The notes below the pieces were generated by a model, which worked only from the letters and a program-made list of their open reading frames with translations, did no database searches and was not told the DNA's origin. A stretch of 64,000 bases of DNA from Enterobacteriaceae endosymbiont of Donacia dentata (GTDB lineage: Bacteria > Pseudomonadota > Gammaproteobacteria > Enterobacterales > Enterobacteriaceae), in NCBI RefSeq assembly GCF_012570745.1, contig NZ_CP046212.1, positions 250,118 through 314,117 on the forward strand, written 5' to 3'. The position numbers were made by a program, and so were the translations under genes. Below, piece by piece: positions 50,292 through 59,384 of the stretch; positions within the stretch are counted from its first letter, which is position 1, and each line of letters begins with the position of its first letter.

Positions 50292-50804
50292 TTATTTTTT
50301 TAATTCTTTAGATATTTGTTTAGTCCATGTTATAATACGTGAATTTGTTAATTCTGGCTGTCTATCTTCATCTATAGTTAATCCTAAAAAATAATTTTTA
50401 TTTTTTAAACTTTTAGTACTATAAAAATTATAACCTTTAGTAGGCCAATATCCTATAATTTGTGCTTTATTTTTTTTTGTTATATCATAAATAATTTTTA
50501 TTGCATCACAAAAATAATCTCCATAATCTTCTTGATCACCACAACCAAATAAACTTATAATTTTATTTTTAAAATTAATTTGTTGTAAAATAGGTAAAAA
50601 ATCATCCCAATCGCATTGAACTTCTCCATAATACCATGTGGGTATTCCAAATAATATAATATTATATTTTTCAATATCTTTTTTTTCTGTTTGAGAAATA
50701 TTAAATACTGATGAAATTTGATTTCCTAATTGTTTTTGTATTTTTAATGCAACATTTTCTGTATTACCTGTATCACTACCAAAAAAAATACCTATTTTTG
50801 ACAT
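50292..50804 (-). CDS. fldA: flavodoxin FldA
   Basis: FMN electron carrier, 170 aa (E. coli 176). The phosphate loop [27 protein letters not shown] around the flavin, and [13 protein letters not shown] are clear; the 20-residue insert marks long-chain flavodoxins. It can reduce radical SAM enzymes such as MiaB. The order glnS, fldA, ybfF follows E. coli with fur, ybfE and others missing. Confidence 0.95.
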   Translation of the reverse strand: MSKIGIFFGSDTGNTENVALKIQKQLGNQISSVFNISQTEKKDIEKYNIILFGIPTWYYGEVQCDWDDFLPILQQINFKNKIISLFGCGDQEDYGDYFCDAIKIIYDITKKNKAQIIGYWPTKGYNFYSTKSLKNKNYFLGLTIDEDRQPELTNSRIITWTKQISKELKK

Positions 50805-50830
50805 TTTTTATTATTTTTCTCCAATAAATA

Positions 50831-51610
50831 TTATTTATAAAAAAATTTTAAAATAAAATGAAAAATTAATTTTTCATTTTCAATATGTAACAAATGACCA
50901 ACATTAGGAATATTATAAATTTTAGCAAAAGGAAATTGACGAAATATGTCATTATAATATATAAAATTTATATAATTAGATAATTCGGCTTTTAAGAAAA
51001 AAATATTCCCATTCCATTGAGGAATTATATTCCAATCTAATATTTTTTTATATTCTTTTTTTAAAATTTTTAAGTTAAAATTCCATTTTCCATTTTTAAA
51101 TGATTTTAATAATACATTTATTATATACACATTTTTAATATGTGATTTCATTATTTGAAAAATTTTTTTTCTAGTTAAAATATTTTTTTGATATATTATA
51201 TCAAATATAGTAAAGATATTATTATCATAATATTTATATTTAATAGGAGCAATATCTAATATCACAATAAATTTTATTTTATGAGGTATTAATTGAGTAA
51301 GTTTCATCGCTATTTTACCTCCCATAGAATGTCCTATAATAATAAGATTATCTTTAATATTTAAGAAATCTAAAGTATCTAAAACATCTTGAGACAAAAA
51401 AATATAATCCATTTTTCTTCTATAAGAAATTGATAGTCCATGATTTCTTATATCTAATAATATAATCTTATATTTTAAATATTTATTTAAAAATTTTCCC
51501 ATTACATATAAACTTTTCTTATTACCAAATAATCCATGAAGTATAATAACTGTATATTTATTTTTAATAAATAAATTACTATATGGAATAATTAAATAAC
51601 TTAAAATCAT
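50831..51610 (-). CDS. ybfF: YbfF-type alpha/beta-hydrolase (acyl-CoA thioesterase/esterase)
   Basis: 259 aa from ATG 51610 (E. coli 254); the frame also extends to a TTG 15 nt upstream. The oxyanion region HGLFGNKKS, DIRNHGLS, the nucleophile elbow GHSMGGK, DIAPIKY and the final GHLLHIE with the catalytic histidine match YbfF. E. coli YbfF hydrolyses palmitoyl- and malonyl-CoA in vitro. A BioH-like role in this symbiont cannot be excluded. It lies 26 bp upstream of fldA and is probably co-transcribed. Confidence 0.88.
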   Translation of the reverse strand: MILSYLIIPYSNLFIKNKYTVIILHGLFGNKKSLYVMGKFLNKYLKYKIILLDIRNHGLSISYRRKMDYIFLSQDVLDTLDFLNIKDNLIIIGHSMGGKIAMKLTQLIPHKIKFIVILDIAPIKYKYYDNNIFTIFDIIYQKNILTRKKIFQIMKSHIKNVYIINVLLKSFKNGKWNFNLKILKKEYKKILDWNIIPQWNGNIFFLKAELSNYINFIYYNDIFRQFPFAKIYNIPNVGHLLHIENEKLIFHFILKFFYK

Positions 51611-51782
51611 ATAAAATAAACTCAATATAAATATAGTATTATATTATATATAAATTTAAAAAATTGATTTTTAATAAATTTTAAATTTGTGATATAATTT
51701 TTTTATTATAAAAATTTGATGTTTAAAAATATTATTTATTTTAAAGTTTATATCTTATTATATAATAAATAATATGTATATT

Positions 51783-53399
51783 ATGAAAAATATTAATCCT
51801 ACAAAAACTATTTCTTGGAAAAATTTACAAAATCATAAAAAAGAAATTAAAAAAATTACTCTTCATCATCTTTTTAAACAAGATGTAAATAGATTTAAAA
51901 ATTTTTCAATTAATTTCGAGAATAATATTCTTTTTGATTATTCAAAAAATATAATAAATAAAAATACAATAAAATTTTTAATTGGTTTAGCAAAAGAAAC
52001 TAATTGTATTAATGCTATTAATGCATTATTTTATGGTAAAAAAATTAATGTTACAGAACAACGTTCAGTATTACATATAGCAACAAGAACTAATAATTTT
52101 TTATTAAAAAATACAAAAATACATAATAATATAAATTTTATTTTACAAAAAATTAAAAATATTTCTGATGATATTATTTCAAAAAAATGGAAAGGTTATA
52201 CAAATAAAAAAATTAAAAATATTATAAATATAGGTATAGGTGGATCAGAATTAGGACCATTAATGGTTACAGAATCATTAAAATCATATAAAAATAAATT
52301 GAATTTATTTTTTTTATCTAATATTGATTCTGATCAATTAGTAGAGATTATAAAAAAAATAAAACTAGAAGAAAGTTTATTTATTATTGTATCAAAAACC
52401 TTTACTACACAAGAAACAATAACAAATGCTTTAAGTATAAAAAAATGGTTTATGAAAAATGTTATTACAAACATAAATAAAAATTTAATACTATTAAAAC
52501 ATTTTATTGCTGTAACAAATAATATTAATGCTGCAATAAATTTCGGTATTAATAAAAATAATATTTTACCATTATTATCTGAAATAGGAGGACGTTTTTC
52601 TTTATGGTCTTCAGTTGGATTATCTATTTCTTTATCTATTGGTTTTTATAATTTTAAAAAATTATTAAAAGGAGCTAATAAAATGGATAATCATTTTTTT
52701 TATACTCCTATAAATAATAATATTCCTATTATTATGGCATTAATTAGTATTTGGTATAGTAATTTTTGGAATACAGAAACAGAAGCAATAATACCTTATT
52801 CTTATAATATGCGTTTTTTTCCACAATATTTACAACAACTATGTATGGAATCTAATGGTAAATCTATAGATAGAAATGGAAATAAAATAAAATACCAAAC
52901 AAGTCCCATAATATGGGGAAATATTGGTACTAATGGACAACATTCTTTTTTCCAAATGTTACATCAAGGAACGAAATTAATACCATGTGATTTTATAGCT
53001 TCAGTAAATAATTTAAACAATTCTTTTAAAGAACATCATAATCAATTAATTTCAAATTTTATTGCACAAACTAAAACATTAGCATTTGGTAATACTAATA
53101 ATAAAGATATATTACAGGAAAATATATATAAATATTGTTTTGGTAATCATCCAAGTAATTCTATTTTTTTAAGAAAAATTAATCCTTATAATTTAGGATC
53201 ATTAATTTCTTATTATGAACATAAAATTTTTATACAAGGAGTGATATTAAATATTTTTTCTTTTGATCAATGGGGTGTTGAATTAGGTAAAAAAGTAGCT
53301 AATATTTTGTTAAATGATATTAGCCAAGAAATAAAAGAAATAAATAAATATGATAGTTCAACTAATGGATTAATAAATTTTTATAAGTCTTTTAGTTAA
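51783..53399 (+). CDS. pgi: glucose-6-phosphate isomerase
   Basis: Interconverts glucose 6-phosphate and fructose 6-phosphate. 538 aa (E. coli 549). The start is ATG 51783 (MKNINPTKTISWKNLQNHKK); the frame is also open from an ATG 9 nt upstream, without a Shine-Dalgarno site for either. NIGIGGSELGPLMV, SKTFTTQET, the catalytic glutamate in MESNGKSIDRNGN, GTNGQHSFFQMLHQGT and QWGVELGKK are intact. Its neighbours are not those of E. coli pgi, so a rearrangement junction lies on each side. Confidence 0.97.
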   Translation: MKNINPTKTISWKNLQNHKKEIKKITLHHLFKQDVNRFKNFSINFENNILFDYSKNIINKNTIKFLIGLAKETNCINAINALFYGKKINVTEQRSVLHIATRTNNFLLKNTKIHNNINFILQKIKNISDDIISKKWKGYTNKKIKNIINIGIGGSELGPLMVTESLKSYKNKLNLFFLSNIDSDQLVEIIKKIKLEESLFIIVSKTFTTQETITNALSIKKWFMKNVITNINKNLILLKHFIAVTNNINAAINFGINKNNILPLLSEIGGRFSLWSSVGLSISLSIGFYNFKKLLKGANKMDNHFFYTPINNNIPIIMALISIWYSNFWNTETEAIIPYSYNMRFFPQYLQQLCMESNGKSIDRNGNKIKYQTSPIIWGNIGTNGQHSFFQMLHQGTKLIPCDFIASVNNLNNSFKEHHNQLISNFIAQTKTLAFGNTNNKDILQENIYKYCFGNHPSNSIFLRKINPYNLGSLISYYEHKIFIQGVILNIFSFDQWGVELGKKVANILLNDISQEIKEINKYDSSTNGLINFYKSFS

Positions 53400-53448
53400 T
53401 TTTTATTAATTAAAAATCAATAAATGAAATTTATTTAATTAATAAAAA
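53400..53448 (+). terminator. hairpin at the 3' end of pgi
   Basis: TTTTTATTAATTAAA (53400-53414) and its exact complement (53434-53448) begin at the pgi stop. The stem is A-T only. Confidence 0.4.
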
Positions 53449-53587
53449 TAAAAAGTAATGTTTTATAATATATATATTTTTTATTTAAAGGTAATATTAT
53501 AAATACAATTTAAATATTATTAATATAATAATATTTATATATTTTACTAATTAAATAATGTTTTTTTAAAAAAATTTTTACCAAGTT

Positions 53588-55285
53588 TTATATATCTTTT
53601 TTTATAATTTTATTATTTTTAAATTTAAAGTTAAGATTTTTATATGATCTTTTAAATTTAGGTATTAAAAGAAAATTTATTTTTTTATTTAAAATCCTAA
53701 TATTAGGATATTGAATAATATTTTTTTTAATTTTTGAGTTTAATTCAATAGTACTATAACTAGTAAATAATTTAACATTACCAATATTATTACTATTAAT
53801 ATTAAATTCATTAATAATTGCTCCTACAATATGACGAACTTCTACATTATCTTTTTTCCCTATATTAATACGATATATATCCATATAATTTTTTATTTTT
53901 TTATATTTTTTTATATAATTATTTTTAACAAGATTTGATTTCTTATAAAATTTTTTTCTTGTATTATAAGAAGGATCAGGAGGTAAAATGAGAGGTCTTT
54001 TTTCCTGTGCCATTTTTAATAAAATAGTCATTAATGTTTCTTGATTTATATCAATTTGAATTAATATTTTTGATAAAATATTTTTATATTTTTTTAAATC
54101 TATATTATTTACTTCCTTTTGTATTTTTACAATAAATTTTTCTAATCTTTTTTGACCTAAAATTTTTGAATTTGGTAATATTATTTCATTAATATTACAT
54201 TTAATTCTACGTTCAATATTTTTAAGTAATCTTTTTTCTCTGTATTCAATAAATGTTAAAGATTTACCTTGTCTACCTGCTCTTCCTGTTCTACCTATAC
54301 GATGAATATATGATTCTATATCCATAGGAAAATCATAATTTATAACTAGATTTATTTTATCAACATCTAAACCTCTTGCAGCAATATCTGTAGCAATTAA
54401 AATTTTTAATTTTCCATTTCTAAATTTTTCTAAAGTTTGTTCTCTATTACTTTGTTTCATATCACCATTTAATGGTGCACTATCATAACCAAATTGTTTT
54501 AGTATATCTGATATTTCAATTGTAGATGTTTTCATTTTAACAAATATTAAAACTGCATCAAAATTTTCAGTTTCTAAAAATTTCATCAAAGCATCTATTT
54601 TTTTACCATATATTATCCAATAAGTTTGTTTAATATCAGGAATAGTTTTAATATTTGTTTTTATAAATATTTCATATGGATGTATCATAAATTTTTTGGT
54701 TATATTTTTTATTCTTTGTGGCATTGTTGCTGAAAATAATGAAGTTTGATATCCTTTAGGTATTGTTGATAATATTTTTTCTACATCTTCAATAAAACCC
54801 ATTCTTAACATTTCGTCAGCTTCATCTATAACTAAACTACGTAATTTAGTTAAATTAACAGTTTTTTTTTTTATATGATCTAATAAACGTCCTGGAGTAG
54901 CTATAATAATTTGTACTCCTAAACGTAAATTTTTTAATTGTAGATGATATGACTGTCCTCCATATAATGGAGCAATATTTACACCATGAATATATTTTGC
55001 AAAAACTAATGTAGCTTCTGCTACTTGTATCGCTAATTCTCTTGTAGGTGTTAAAATTAATACTTGTGTTGCTTTTATAGATAAATTTAAATTATTTAAT
55101 AGTGGTAATATAAATGCTGCAGTTTTACCACTTCCTGTTTGTGCTATTCCTAATACATCTTTACCTGTTAATAAATAAGGAATACATTTTTTTTGTATAG
55201 GAGAAGGTTTTAAATAACCTGTATTATTTAATGATTTTAAAAGAAACTTATTTAAACCAAATTTTGCGAAAGTAATATTAGTCAT
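53588..55285 (-). CDS. deaD: ATP-dependent RNA helicase DeaD (CsdA)
   Basis: DEAD-box helicase for ribosome assembly and mRNA decay. 565 aa (E. coli 629). The Q motif YLKPSPIQKKCIP, AQTGSGKT, PTRELAIQ, DEADEML, SAT and HRIGRTGRAG are intact. A DbpA-like RNA-binding domain follows (VGAIINEFNI); the glycine/arginine-rich tail of E. coli is shorter. AAGGA lies 9 nt before the ATG. It is downstream of pnp as in E. coli; nlpI between them is absent. Confidence 0.96.
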   Translation of the reverse strand: MTNITFAKFGLNKFLLKSLNNTGYLKPSPIQKKCIPYLLTGKDVLGIAQTGSGKTAAFILPLLNNLNLSIKATQVLILTPTRELAIQVAEATLVFAKYIHGVNIAPLYGGQSYHLQLKNLRLGVQIIIATPGRLLDHIKKKTVNLTKLRSLVIDEADEMLRMGFIEDVEKILSTIPKGYQTSLFSATMPQRIKNITKKFMIHPYEIFIKTNIKTIPDIKQTYWIIYGKKIDALMKFLETENFDAVLIFVKMKTSTIEISDILKQFGYDSAPLNGDMKQSNREQTLEKFRNGKLKILIATDIAARGLDVDKINLVINYDFPMDIESYIHRIGRTGRAGRQGKSLTFIEYREKRLLKNIERRIKCNINEIILPNSKILGQKRLEKFIVKIQKEVNNIDLKKYKNILSKILIQIDINQETLMTILLKMAQEKRPLILPPDPSYNTRKKFYKKSNLVKNNYIKKYKKIKNYMDIYRINIGKKDNVEVRHIVGAIINEFNINSNNIGNVKLFTSYSTIELNSKIKKNIIQYPNIRILNKKINFLLIPKFKRSYKNLNFKFKNNKIIKKDI

Positions 55286-55362
55286 TCATTATGTTCCTTA
55301 ATATATTTAAAAAAAAGATTAATATTTTATATTAATAAATAAAATATTTATAAATATTTAAA

Positions 55363-55395
55363 TTGTAATTATGTTTAAAATAAACATAATTACAA
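55363..55395 (-). terminator. 15-bp perfect hairpin between pnp and deaD
   Basis: TTGTAATTATGTTTA (55363-55377) and its exact complement (55381-55395) with a 3-nt loop. It is 93 bp past the pnp stop and 78 bp before the deaD start. It may terminate or process the pnp transcript, or form part of the deaD leader. Confidence 0.55.
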
Positions 55396-55487
55396 ATATT
55401 AATAATTAATTTTCACAAATTACTACATTAATTACTATTTATCTTTTGATAATGTTATTCAAATTAATTTTTTATACAAAATAAAAA

Positions 55488-57596
55488 TTAAATTTTTTTA
55501 CTAACATTTTTATTAGCAGCTTTTATACTTAATCTAATTCTTCCTTGTTTATCAATTTCCATAACTTTTACAAATACATTTTGTAATAATTTTAAATAAT
55601 CACTAACTTTATTCACATGTTTATTAGCTATTTGAGAAATATGTACTAATCCTTCTTTTCCATTACCTATAGAAATAAATGCTCCAAAATCAACAATACG
55701 AATCACTTTACCATTATAGATTTTTCCAATTATTATATCTGCTGTAATTTCTTCTATACGACTAATTGCAAATTTAATTTGTTCATTATTTTTAGCTGCT
55801 ATTTTTATAACTCCATTATCTTCTATTTCAATAATTGTATCAGTTTCTTCTGTTAAAGCTCTAATAACAGAACCTCCTTTTCCTATCATATCTTTAATCT
55901 TCTCCGGATTAATTTTAATGGTATGAATTCTTGGTGCAAATTCTGAAATATTTTTTCTAGGAAAACAAATAGCTTTTTTCATTATTTTTAAAATATGTAA
56001 TCTAGCTAATTTTGCTTGTGCTAAAGCTAATTTCATAATTTTATAGGTTATACCTTCTATTTTCATATCCATTTGTAATGAAGTAATACCTTTTTCAGTA
56101 CCTGCAACTTTGAAATCCATATCACCTAAATGATCTTCATCACCTAAAATATCTGATAATATTATAAAATTTTTATTTTCTTTAATTAATCCCATTGCTA
56201 TTCCAGCAACAGCATTTTTTATAGGAATACCTGCATCCATCATAGCTAAAGAAGCACCACATACTGAAGCCATTGAAGAAGAACCATTTGATTCTGTTAT
56301 CTCTGATACAATTCTTATTGTATATGGAAAATTATTTATGTCAGGCATTACTGGGATTAATGATTTTTTTGCTAGATTACCATGACCAATTTCACGTCTT
56401 TTAGGATTACTAATAATCCCAATTTCACCAACAGAGTAAGAAGGAAAATTATAATGAAATAAAAAATTATCTATTTTATTATTAATTAAATTATCTAAAG
56501 ATTGTGCATCTCTAGCAGTACCTAATGTTGCTGTTACTAAAGCTTGTGTTTCTCCACGTGTAAATAAAGCTGAACCATGTGTTCTAGGAAGAATTCCTGT
56601 ACGTACATCTAAATTACGGATCATATCATGTTCACGACCATCAATTCTAAGATTTTTATCAATAATATTTTTTCTTACTATTTTCTTTTCTAATTCATAA
56701 AAAATTTCATTTATATGATTAATAGATGTATTTTCATATTCTTTTTCTTCTTTTAATAATTCAATAATTTTTAATTTAATTAAATCAATTTGATTAATTC
56801 TATTTTGCTTTTCTTTAATACTATATGCGTTTATTAAATCTTTTTGTGATAAAAAAATAATTTTTTGTTTAAGATTTTTATTTATAGGATATAATGTCCA
56901 TTCTTTATCTTTTTTTTTAACTTTATTAGATAAATGAATAATATTATCAATTAATTTTTGTTGTTTATTATGACCATATATTATTGCATTTAAAATTTGT
57001 TCTTCAGTTAATAAATTAGATTTTGCTTCTACCATTAAAATAGCTTTTTTTGTACTAGTAACAATTAAATCTAATTCACTATTTTTCATCTCTTTTATAC
57101 TAGGATTTAGTATATATTTTTTATTAATATAACCAACACGAGCAGTTCCAAATATTCCATTAAAAGGAATTCCGGATAAATTTAAAACAGTAGATGCTCC
57201 AATAATAGCTACAATATCCGGATTAATATCAGGATTTAAAGACATAACAGTAGCAATTATTTGTACTTCATTTAAAAAACCTTTTTTAAATAATGGTCTT
57301 ATAGGACGATCTATTAAACGAGAAATTAATATTTCTCCTTCACTAGGACGTCCTTCTCTACGAAAAAAATTACCAGGAATACGTCCAGCAGCATATGATT
57401 TTTCTTGATAGTATACCGATAATGGAAAAAAATTTTGTTCTGGTACTACTTTTTTATCTACTACCATTGTTACAAAAACAGCTGTATCATCAATACTAAC
57501 CATTACTGCTGATGTTGCTTGTCTAGCTATCATTCCTGTTTCAATAGTTACAGTATTATTACCATAACGAAATCTATGAATAATGGGATTTAACAA
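55488..57596 (-). CDS. pnp: polyribonucleotide nucleotidyltransferase (PNPase)
   Basis: 3'-5' phosphorolytic exoribonuclease. 702 aa (E. coli 711). Two RNase PH domains ([33 protein letters not shown]), a KH domain ([18 protein letters not shown]) and an S1 domain ([19 protein letters not shown]) are in the usual order. The start is TTG at 57596 (TTG TTA AAT CCC), with AGGA 8 nt upstream. rpsO lies upstream as in the E. coli rpsO-pnp operon. The degradosome scaffold RNase E is not in the window. Confidence 0.97.
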   Translation of the reverse strand: MLNPIIHRFRYGNNTVTIETGMIARQATSAVMVSIDDTAVFVTMVVDKKVVPEQNFFPLSVYYQEKSYAAGRIPGNFFRREGRPSEGEILISRLIDRPIRPLFKKGFLNEVQIIATVMSLNPDINPDIVAIIGASTVLNLSGIPFNGIFGTARVGYINKKYILNPSIKEMKNSELDLIVTSTKKAILMVEAKSNLLTEEQILNAIIYGHNKQQKLIDNIIHLSNKVKKKDKEWTLYPINKNLKQKIIFLSQKDLINAYSIKEKQNRINQIDLIKLKIIELLKEEKEYENTSINHINEIFYELEKKIVRKNIIDKNLRIDGREHDMIRNLDVRTGILPRTHGSALFTRGETQALVTATLGTARDAQSLDNLINNKIDNFLFHYNFPSYSVGEIGIISNPKRREIGHGNLAKKSLIPVMPDINNFPYTIRIVSEITESNGSSSMASVCGASLAMMDAGIPIKNAVAGIAMGLIKENKNFIILSDILGDEDHLGDMDFKVAGTEKGITSLQMDMKIEGITYKIMKLALAQAKLARLHILKIMKKAICFPRKNISEFAPRIHTIKINPEKIKDMIGKGGSVIRALTEETDTIIEIEDNGVIKIAAKNNEQIKFAISRIEEITADIIIGKIYNGKVIRIVDFGAFISIGNGKEGLVHISQIANKHVNKVSDYLKLLQNVFVKVMEIDKQGRIRLSIKAANKNVSKKI

Positions 57597-57672
57597 AATA
57601 AATATCCTTTAAAAAAATTTAATATTAAGAATTTAAACTTTTAAAAATTTATAAATAATATTAAAAATATAT

Positions 57673-57942
57673 TTATTTTTTTAATCCTAAATCTTTAATT
57701 AATATGTTAAAATCATGCAATTTTTTTTTTTTTAAATAATTTAATAATTTTCGACGTTGTGATATCATATGTAATAATCCTCTACGACTGTGGTGATCTT
57801 TTTTATGTAAATTAAAATGTTTATGTAAATAATTAATTTTAAATGTTAGTAAAGCTATTTGTATTTTTGTTGATCCTTTATCTTTATCATTTATTTTATA
57901 TTTTTCTATGATTTTTTCTTTTTTTTCTTTATTAAAATACAT
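57673..57942 (-). CDS. rpsO: 30S ribosomal protein S15
   Basis: 16S rRNA platform protein, 89 aa as in E. coli. GSTKIQIALLTFKINYLHKH and DHHSRRGLLHMISQRRKLLN identify it. GGAG lies 7 nt before the ATG. In E. coli it regulates its own translation through a pseudoknot; I did not find that structure here. Confidence 0.98.
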   Translation of the reverse strand: MYFNKEKKEKIIEKYKINDKDKGSTKIQIALLTFKINYLHKHFNLHKKDHHSRRGLLHMISQRRKLLNYLKKKKLHDFNILIKDLGLKK

Positions 57943-57990
57943 AATTAAACTCCAATAAATTATTTATTAATTAAAATAATTATAAAATTT

Positions 57991-58935
57991 TTAAATGAAA
58001 TTTATTAATTTATATTTTGTTATATAACCTTCATTATTAATTTGACAAACACCTATAAGGTTATAGGAATTATCTTCGAATATACGGAATATTTTGTATT
58101 TTTTTACTAAAGGAACAATTTTTATTTTTTTTCCATTTTTAATATTATTTATTAATGTAAATGATAAATATAATTTAGGTAAATAATTTATCATATAATT
58201 AATTGGTAATAATAATTTATCTATTAAAAAAACATTTAATTTATTATTTTTATAATTTTCAATTAAAATATTTAACTGTTCAATAGTTATAACATTTTTG
58301 TGTAAAATAGAAATATGAGATATTTGTATTCTACGTAATTTTATTATATGTGCTCCACAATTTAGTTTATCTCCTAATTCATCAATAATACTGCGTATGT
58401 AAGTTCCTTTAGAACAATTAATTTTTAATTTAATTTTATTTTTATAAAATTTTAATAACTTAATGTCATAAATTATAATTTTTCTTTTTTTTAAATGAGA
58501 AAAATTAATTCCTAATCTAGCATATTTATAAAGAGGTATACCTTTATATTTAAGAGCAGAATACATAGGAGGAATTTGTGTATTTTCTCCTTTAAAAAAA
58601 TTTATTTTTTTAATAATATTTTCTTTATTTACATAAATATCTCTTTTCTTAATAAGAACACCATCTTTATCAGCAGTATTAGTTTTTTCACCTAACAATG
58701 CCGTAACTATATAAATTTTATTTTTATTTATTAAATAACTACTAAATTTAGTATATTCTCCTAAACAAATCGGCAGCAAACCACTAGCAAGTGGATCTAA
58801 TGTTCCTGTATGACCTGCTTTTTTTGCTCTAAAAATAATTTTAATATATTGAAGAAGTTTATTTGATGTATAACCTGTAGATTTGTCAAGTAATAATAAA
58901 CCATTTATATTACGTTTCTTTATTTTTTTAGACAT
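57991..58935 (-). CDS. truB: tRNA pseudouridine-55 synthase TruB
   Basis: Makes pseudouridine 55 in the T loop of tRNAs. 314 aa as in E. coli. The catalytic aspartate D47 is in GHTGTLDPLASGLLPICLG. PPMYSALKYKGIPLYKYAR and CSKGTYIRSIIDELG are present, followed by a diverged C-terminal PUA-like domain. It lies between rbfA and rpsO in the conserved nusA-infB-rbfA-truB-rpsO-pnp order. Confidence 0.97.
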   Translation of the reverse strand: MSKKIKKRNINGLLLLDKSTGYTSNKLLQYIKIIFRAKKAGHTGTLDPLASGLLPICLGEYTKFSSYLINKNKIYIVTALLGEKTNTADKDGVLIKKRDIYVNKENIIKKINFFKGENTQIPPMYSALKYKGIPLYKYARLGINFSHLKKRKIIIYDIKLLKFYKNKIKLKINCSKGTYIRSIIDELGDKLNCGAHIIKLRRIQISHISILHKNVITIEQLNILIENYKNNKLNVFLIDKLLLPINYMINYLPKLYLSFTLINNIKNGKKIKIVPLVKKYKIFRIFEDNSYNLIGVCQINNEGYITKYKLINFI

Positions 58936-58974
58936 ATATTAATTAATATTTATATTATAATTTTACTTATATAA

Positions 58975-59328
58975 TTAAGTATTTTTTTTAATTTTACTTA
59001 AAATATCATTAATATATTTTCCTTCTTTTAAAGAAAAATCTAAAAAAAATTTAATTTTTGGTATTTTTCGTAAATTAATTTTATTTTTAAGAATATATCT
59101 AATATATTCTGTAATATTATTTAAATGATAAAGTGAATTTTGTTTATTATTTATTTTTTCTTCTTTATATGGTAATATTATAAAAATTTTTGCATATGAA
59201 AAATCTTTTGATATTAATATATCAGTAACAGTAATAAATTTATTAATTCTTATGTCATTAATATTATTTTGTAATATTTTTGCTATTTGTTTTTTTAATT
59301 CATATGAAATACGTAAATTACGATACAA
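58975..59328 (-). CDS. rbfA: ribosome-binding factor A
   Basis: 16S rRNA maturation factor with a KH-like fold. 117 aa (E. coli 133; the tail is shorter). YELKKQIAKILQNNINDIRI and SKDFSYAKIFI match the family. The only in-frame start is TTG (59328), 5 nt after a run of five G that could act as a weak Shine-Dalgarno. An ATG just upstream is out of frame; one extra G in the G5 or one extra T in the T6 run would join it and restore the E. coli N-terminal length, so the start region may be miscalled or mutated. Confidence 0.85.
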   Translation of the reverse strand: MYRNLRISYELKKQIAKILQNNINDIRINKFITVTDILISKDFSYAKIFIILPYKEEKINNKQNSLYHLNNITEYIRYILKNKINLRKIPKIKFFLDFSLKEGKYINDILSKIKKNT

Positions 59329-59384
59329 AAAACCCCCATTTTAATATTTAATAATATTAAAAAATATTATTCTATTTTTAATTA

